Source of the DNA: Cunninghamia lanceolata
Taxonomy: Eukaryota > Streptophyta > Pinopsida > Cupressales > Cupressaceae
DNA length: 64,000 nt
Assembly (NCBI GenBank): GCA_027924645.1
Contig: BSBN01001807.1
Span: 10,124,001-10,188,000 of the forward strand
Direction: 5' to 3'
Shown: piece by piece, positions 59,887-64,000 of the stretch
How the letters are laid out: every line of letters starts with the position of its first letter
Position numbering within the stretch: position 1 is the first letter of the stretch
Translations under genes and position numbers: made by a program
The notes under the pieces: generated by a model
What the model was told of the DNA's origin: nothing
Seen by the model: the letters and a program-made list of their open reading frames with translations, nothing else
Databases searched by the model: none

Positions 59887-61039
59887 CAATATAGTAATTG
59901 CAGTTCATCAATGCTATTAGCCGTAGTGCAAGCACTATGAATCATGGGTGGAAGAACATCCTCCAAAAATGGAAGAGATGATGAAGAAGGGATAAGAGGC
60001 GGTGGGGAAGGTGGCATGTGCTTGGGCTTGCGGAATGACGAGGTGGGGGTAATGTTCTAGTTTGTGCTTTGGTTGCGGGTGAGGGATGTCTATGTCAATG
60101 GTGGTAGGGCAGAGGACATTGAGAAGACTGCATGGTAGGTGTGCTAAAAAGATACAAGAGTAGTGAAAGTGGTGCTAGGAAGGACAATAACATTGACAAG
60201 GTTTAAGGGTTCGAGATAGGGTGGGATATTAGGAATAGAAGGAAGGATGGAATCCTCCATGGAAGGAGCTAAGACTACTTGTACCCTTTGGGGGTGTTCA
60301 TCTAAGTTTGATTGTGGAGGAGGAGGTGTCATGGATGGAAGGGATATAGGTAGAGAAGCAGAGGGCTAAGAAGCCAAAAAAGAAACATAAATTGAAGGCA
60401 GTTGTAGAGGAGAAGGATGCTCAACATGAGGATGCACATCAACAACACATGTACATGCCGCAACATGATGGCAACACTTGTGATCTCTCGCAAGTTGATT
60501 CCATCTAGTACGGTCCATGAACTCTGCTAAAGGAGCCAGGGGTCTTCAAACATGGGTTATGCATGATCCAATATCATAGGGATATGTGGGGAGACAGAAA
60601 TAACCTCCAAAGGATGGGAGGCCATGGGAGAAGGGGGAGAATCCCATGACATGAATTGCTTTGCTCTTGCCACAACAAAGGTAAGAGGAACCGAAGCAGC
60701 CATCAGAGCTTGGGGAGCCATAAGAAGAGGGGGAAGAGAAGCACTCAATATCGGCTAGTTTCCTTATGCCACAGAAAAGGCAAGAAAAACAAAACCAACC
60801 AACAGAGACTGAGGAACCTTAGAAATGCGTGATGCATGAGGTTGTACGAGAGGTGGACCTCTGTGTTTCATTTAAGACACAAGAGGTAGTATTGCTAAAT
60901 ACAAGCTAAGGGCACAAGAGCAGGGAGGTGCACTTTGTGCGGATTGCTTTCCTTTATTTGCCACAAGGGTAGGGGAAGAAACATAAGCAACCTCCAAAGG
61001 CAAAGACACCATAGGGGAAGCAGCCATAGAAGAGGAGGA
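59887..61039 (-). other. Remnant E between protease region and the insertion site of F
   Basis: No supportable gene. On the minus strand there are degenerate Pro/Ser-rich repeats (for example PPSPMASHPLEVISVS near 60620 and SPMVSLPLEVAYVSSP near 60990), which may be a diverged repeat-rich linker. No RT, RNase H or integrase motif seen. Confidence 0.45.
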
Positions 61040-62800
61040 AGGAGGGATAGTAAACAACTATATTATCCTACTCACATTAAACTTCTGATATGAAAGAAAC
61101 AAAAATTTGTTATGAGGTTGAAACGACTTAGTCAAAGCTGGCCAAAAGTAGTCAAGGGAGAATTTTCCACACATGGATAATGCCGTAAATTTGCTATGGC
61201 AGATTGTATGCACGATACCATCAAGGGGAAATTTCAAGCATTGACGAACCACAGAGGAGACCATTTTAATACAAGTTAACCATTTCTAGCCCAACTTCAA
61301 GCAGAAGCGATCCAAAGTAGGGATGATAGATAAGGTACGTCCAAGGTTTTGGGTCCCACCTAGACAAAAAGGTAATCGACCCCAAGGTAGGTCGAGGCAT
61401 CCTATCATGACATTGTATAAAGACATTAGATTGCTCATAAATATCTTTATACAATTCATGAACATACAAAAACTCCTCAGTAATAACATTGACTAAGCAG
61501 ATGGGATCGATGAGGACACCTTTAACAGGTTTCCCATTTACCTCTACAACAACGTAAAGAGGTCCTTCAGATATGTTAGTTAGGATATTGACAGAAGAGA
61601 AGGAGATAATAGGCTCAGGAATAGGATGTTCTCAAGCGGAGTGAGAATGAATGCCCACCATGTCGATCATCTTTGAATAAGAAGAAATTGAGGGAGCATC
61701 AGAAGTTGACGTTAGTGCGATAGAAGGAGAAGAGAGGTCAACAAAATTGGAAGAATGGTGGGGCATAGGATCAGTGTAAATCTGCAAGTGTTGGTTAGGG
61801 GGAGTCACTGACCTATTCCTCCCATCATTCATAGTAGAGACTTAGATCACATTATGATCAATGAGATCCTAAATAGTGTGCTTAAGATGCAAGCATCACT
61901 CAGTGTCGTGTCTAGGTACCTTATGGAATTAGCGGAAGGCCTTTGAGTCATATGAAGGCATCATAGGCTTACTCGTGTTGAGAGGTCTAATAGGTGTCAG
62001 CTTCACTAAATTATTATTTAGGATTTACTGCATGATGGTATACAGAGACTCTTTTAAAGAAGTAAATTTGCGATTTGGTGATGACTTTGGGGAATAGAGG
62101 GCTAAAGTAGCCTGAGAGGGTGTTTTAGTCGCTATTGTGCTTATCACATTTGCTGAATTATTCTTATAAAAATTCTTATTTTTCTTATAATTAGAGAGTG
62201 AAGAAGAAGCACCAGATTGAACAGTAGGAGCTGGTGAGGAAGATCCCTCAAACTAGCTTAGCGATTGTTGGTAATCATGCAGTGCAGTGCATAGATGAGC
62301 GAAAGAGAAATATTTCATGAGCAGAATCCTATCTTGAATATGAGGATAAAGGTTTCTGATGAAAACCCTCTACACATCAGAGTCAAGTAGGGCATGGGGT
62401 ATTTGTGAAAATAGAGACTGATAAACGACAAATAAAGTCAGTTACCTTCTCATCACTTCCTTGCTTATAGTGAACGAGGTCAGTTAATGTGACCCGCGAT
62501 CCAATATTAGCTTGGAAGTGTTGTAGGAATTGATTAACAAGTTGATCAAAAGAAACAATTAAATGGTCACCAATGAGAAAAACCAATCCAAAGCAATATC
62601 CTTTAAAGATCGTGGGAAAAGTTTTGCCAACAAGGTGTCCTAAAATAGAAAATTATTGCATAAAGCAGTGAAGGCAGAGATGTTGGTAGGCAAGTCACCT
62701 TTACCAGTGTACTCGAATCTTAGTGCCTCAAAGTTTTAGAGAAATGGTGTAGCAAGGATAAACAATGAGAGTGGGCTACACCTGTAGTATGCAGGGACAT
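61040..62800 (-). pseudogene. Gypsy gag-protease remnant of element E
   Basis: Minus-strand Gag: AKLFPRSLKDIALDWFFSL near 62610, VNQFLQHFQANIGSRVTLTD near 62540-62480, YKQGSDEKVTDFICRL near 62460, then FIRNLYPHIQDRILLMKYFS near 62350 and ALHDYQQSLS near 62280. A zinc-finger-like FHKVPRHDTE.CLHLKHTI lies near 61920. The protease region follows with GPLYVVVEVNGKPVKGVLID near 61560-61510; the motif reads LIDPICLVNVI, with the Asp kept. Multiple stops. This Gag differs clearly from those of F and G, so E is another Gypsy family, on the opposite strand. RT is not found in either half of E. Confidence 0.7.
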
Positions 62801-63869
62801 GTGGTTGCAATGGTGAGGTGGAAAGCGTGGCAAGATGCTGCTACTGCTACTGCTGCTGTAGGGAACCAACATTTTGCAATCATTGGTTTATCACAGGATC
62901 AATAGTATGTGTAGGTGGAGGAAGTGGAGTGGAAGTAAGAGGTTGTGAAAGCAATTGTGAAGCTCTAGAGGCACCGGGAGGAAAAGTGAACTATAAGGGC
63001 CTTAAGGGTGGAACAAATACATATTGATTAATAGGATTCATCGCACCAACAGATAAGCCAAATCCTGTGCTACCAAATTGGAGAGAACTAGTAGCCATTT
63101 GAAGAGAAGTGAAAGTATGAACACTTGTAGTAGGTAGAGAAAGAGAGAGTTGATTGCCAATAATGTTGGATCAATAGTCCTGAGCACTCGAAACATAGCT
63201 TGCCAATGACGGGGTATCACTATGCACTGTGTGAGCAATGCCACGAAGGAAAGTGATACCCTAAGGATGATTAGTTAGCATAACGTGAAGAGCATTGACC
63301 AGAGGGACAACTAAACGAGATATGTCCTCATGACTAAAAAAAAAAGATAATTAGCCAAATGGCGATCTAAATCATTAGTTCTTTCATGTGGGACATAAGA
63401 AGGGTTGCCTCATGATCAAAAGGCTTGCTTCGCATTATGAAAAACTTAGTCATCAACACCATTCTAGAAGTAGGAGAAGAACTAGAGGTGTTAACTTGTT
63501 TAGAAGAGAAATGAGTAAAATCGGGAGTAGAGAAAATAGGTGTGGTAGGATTAGCAGAAAATGCCATAATGGTCAAATTCCTCAAAGTCCTACACATCAC
63601 ACATTCAGAATTAGAAGATTACGTTGTGAAGCTCATAATCTACGTCCAAGCTTCGCAACACATAGTGCTAAGTGATGAAAAAGAAGAAGAATTATTTTGT
63701 TTTTTGTTTGAGGATAGCGGGTTCACCAAAGAGAGAGATGATGAACCACGACAATGAAGAAAAAAAAGTTTAAGTGTACAACGATAGGTTCACCAAAATA
63801 TATTGCAGGAAAAACTACTTCTTAATTGAATGTCTTCAATTAAGGGAATTCTTCACTCATGCTACACTT
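62801..63869 (-). other. 5' part of remnant E; no gene recognised
   Basis: Leader and Gag N-terminal side of E. Minus-strand ORFs (63038-63244, 63367-63600) have no motif I recognise. A short CTGCTG-rich stretch lies near 62837-62860. Confidence 0.4.
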
Positions 63870-64000
63870 GGATTTCACTATCTAAGGTTTAGATGTATAA
63901 AACCTACTCTAGGTCTTAACAGAACCATTACGCGTTTCAATCAAAACAAATAATTAGGCATATATTTGACAATGAAGGAAAGAAGAATGAGAAATGTTGG
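63870..64000. repeat. Direct repeat shared with 14869-14999, cut by the window end
   Basis: Partner of the left copy; continues beyond the window. As it lies upstream of a minus-strand gag it would be the 5' LTR of E if the LTR reading is right. Confidence 0.6.

Overview
This window looks like intergenic DNA from a seed plant with a large, repeat-rich genome. The nested Sirevirus-like Copia and Tat-lineage Ty3/Gypsy elements, the very long spacers and the absence of any recognisable host gene would suit a gymnosperm such as a conifer, but the sequence does not prove that. I found no rRNA or tRNA gene and no CRISPR array. Almost everything I can explain is LTR retrotransposon, intact or decayed.

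Layout. (1) 219-3015, minus: a decayed long ORF of unknown family, with a globular N-terminal part and coiled-coil C-terminal part. (2) 4410-7386 plus 14527-14708, minus: a truncated Copia element (C). Its 5' LTR is split by (3) 7392-14521, minus: a nearly intact Copia element (D) with ~1.29-kb LTRs, target duplication AACAT, and a gag-pol frame broken by a single TAG. (4) 14709-17895 and 59887-64000: the two halves of an older minus-strand Gypsy remnant (E) with gag and protease but no visible RT; a 130-bp direct repeat lies at its two ends. (5) Inside E, 17901-59881, plus: Tat-lineage Gypsy F, heavily decayed. (6) Inside F, 20171-46878, plus: Tat-lineage Gypsy G, moderately decayed, target duplication GAGAC. 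(7) Inside the second RNase H domain of G, 29951-37944, plus: element H, a young non-autonomous element with 2.4-kb LTRs that encodes only a Copia-type Gag (a TR-GAG arrangement), target duplication GCATG. The visible decay of E and F, then G, then H fits the order of insertion.

How the parts work together. F and G share a plan: LTR, unusual primer-binding site, long leader, gag, protease, G-patch, RT, RNase H, a second RNase H, integrase, then a long 3' region with an ANTISENSE ORF carrying a plant mobile domain (PMD) and a coiled coil. Their LTRs hold a ladder of different perfect inverted repeats, and short GC-rich palindromic words cluster near both element ends. H has no pol, but its polypurine region, the start of its LTR and the hairpin at the end of its LTR match autonomous Copia D closely, so a D-like element is a plausible source of its enzymes.

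Limits: all homology is by eye from motifs. Boundaries of D, G and H are firm because both target duplications are visible. Boundaries of F are good (4 of 5 bases match). Boundaries of C and E are approximate.
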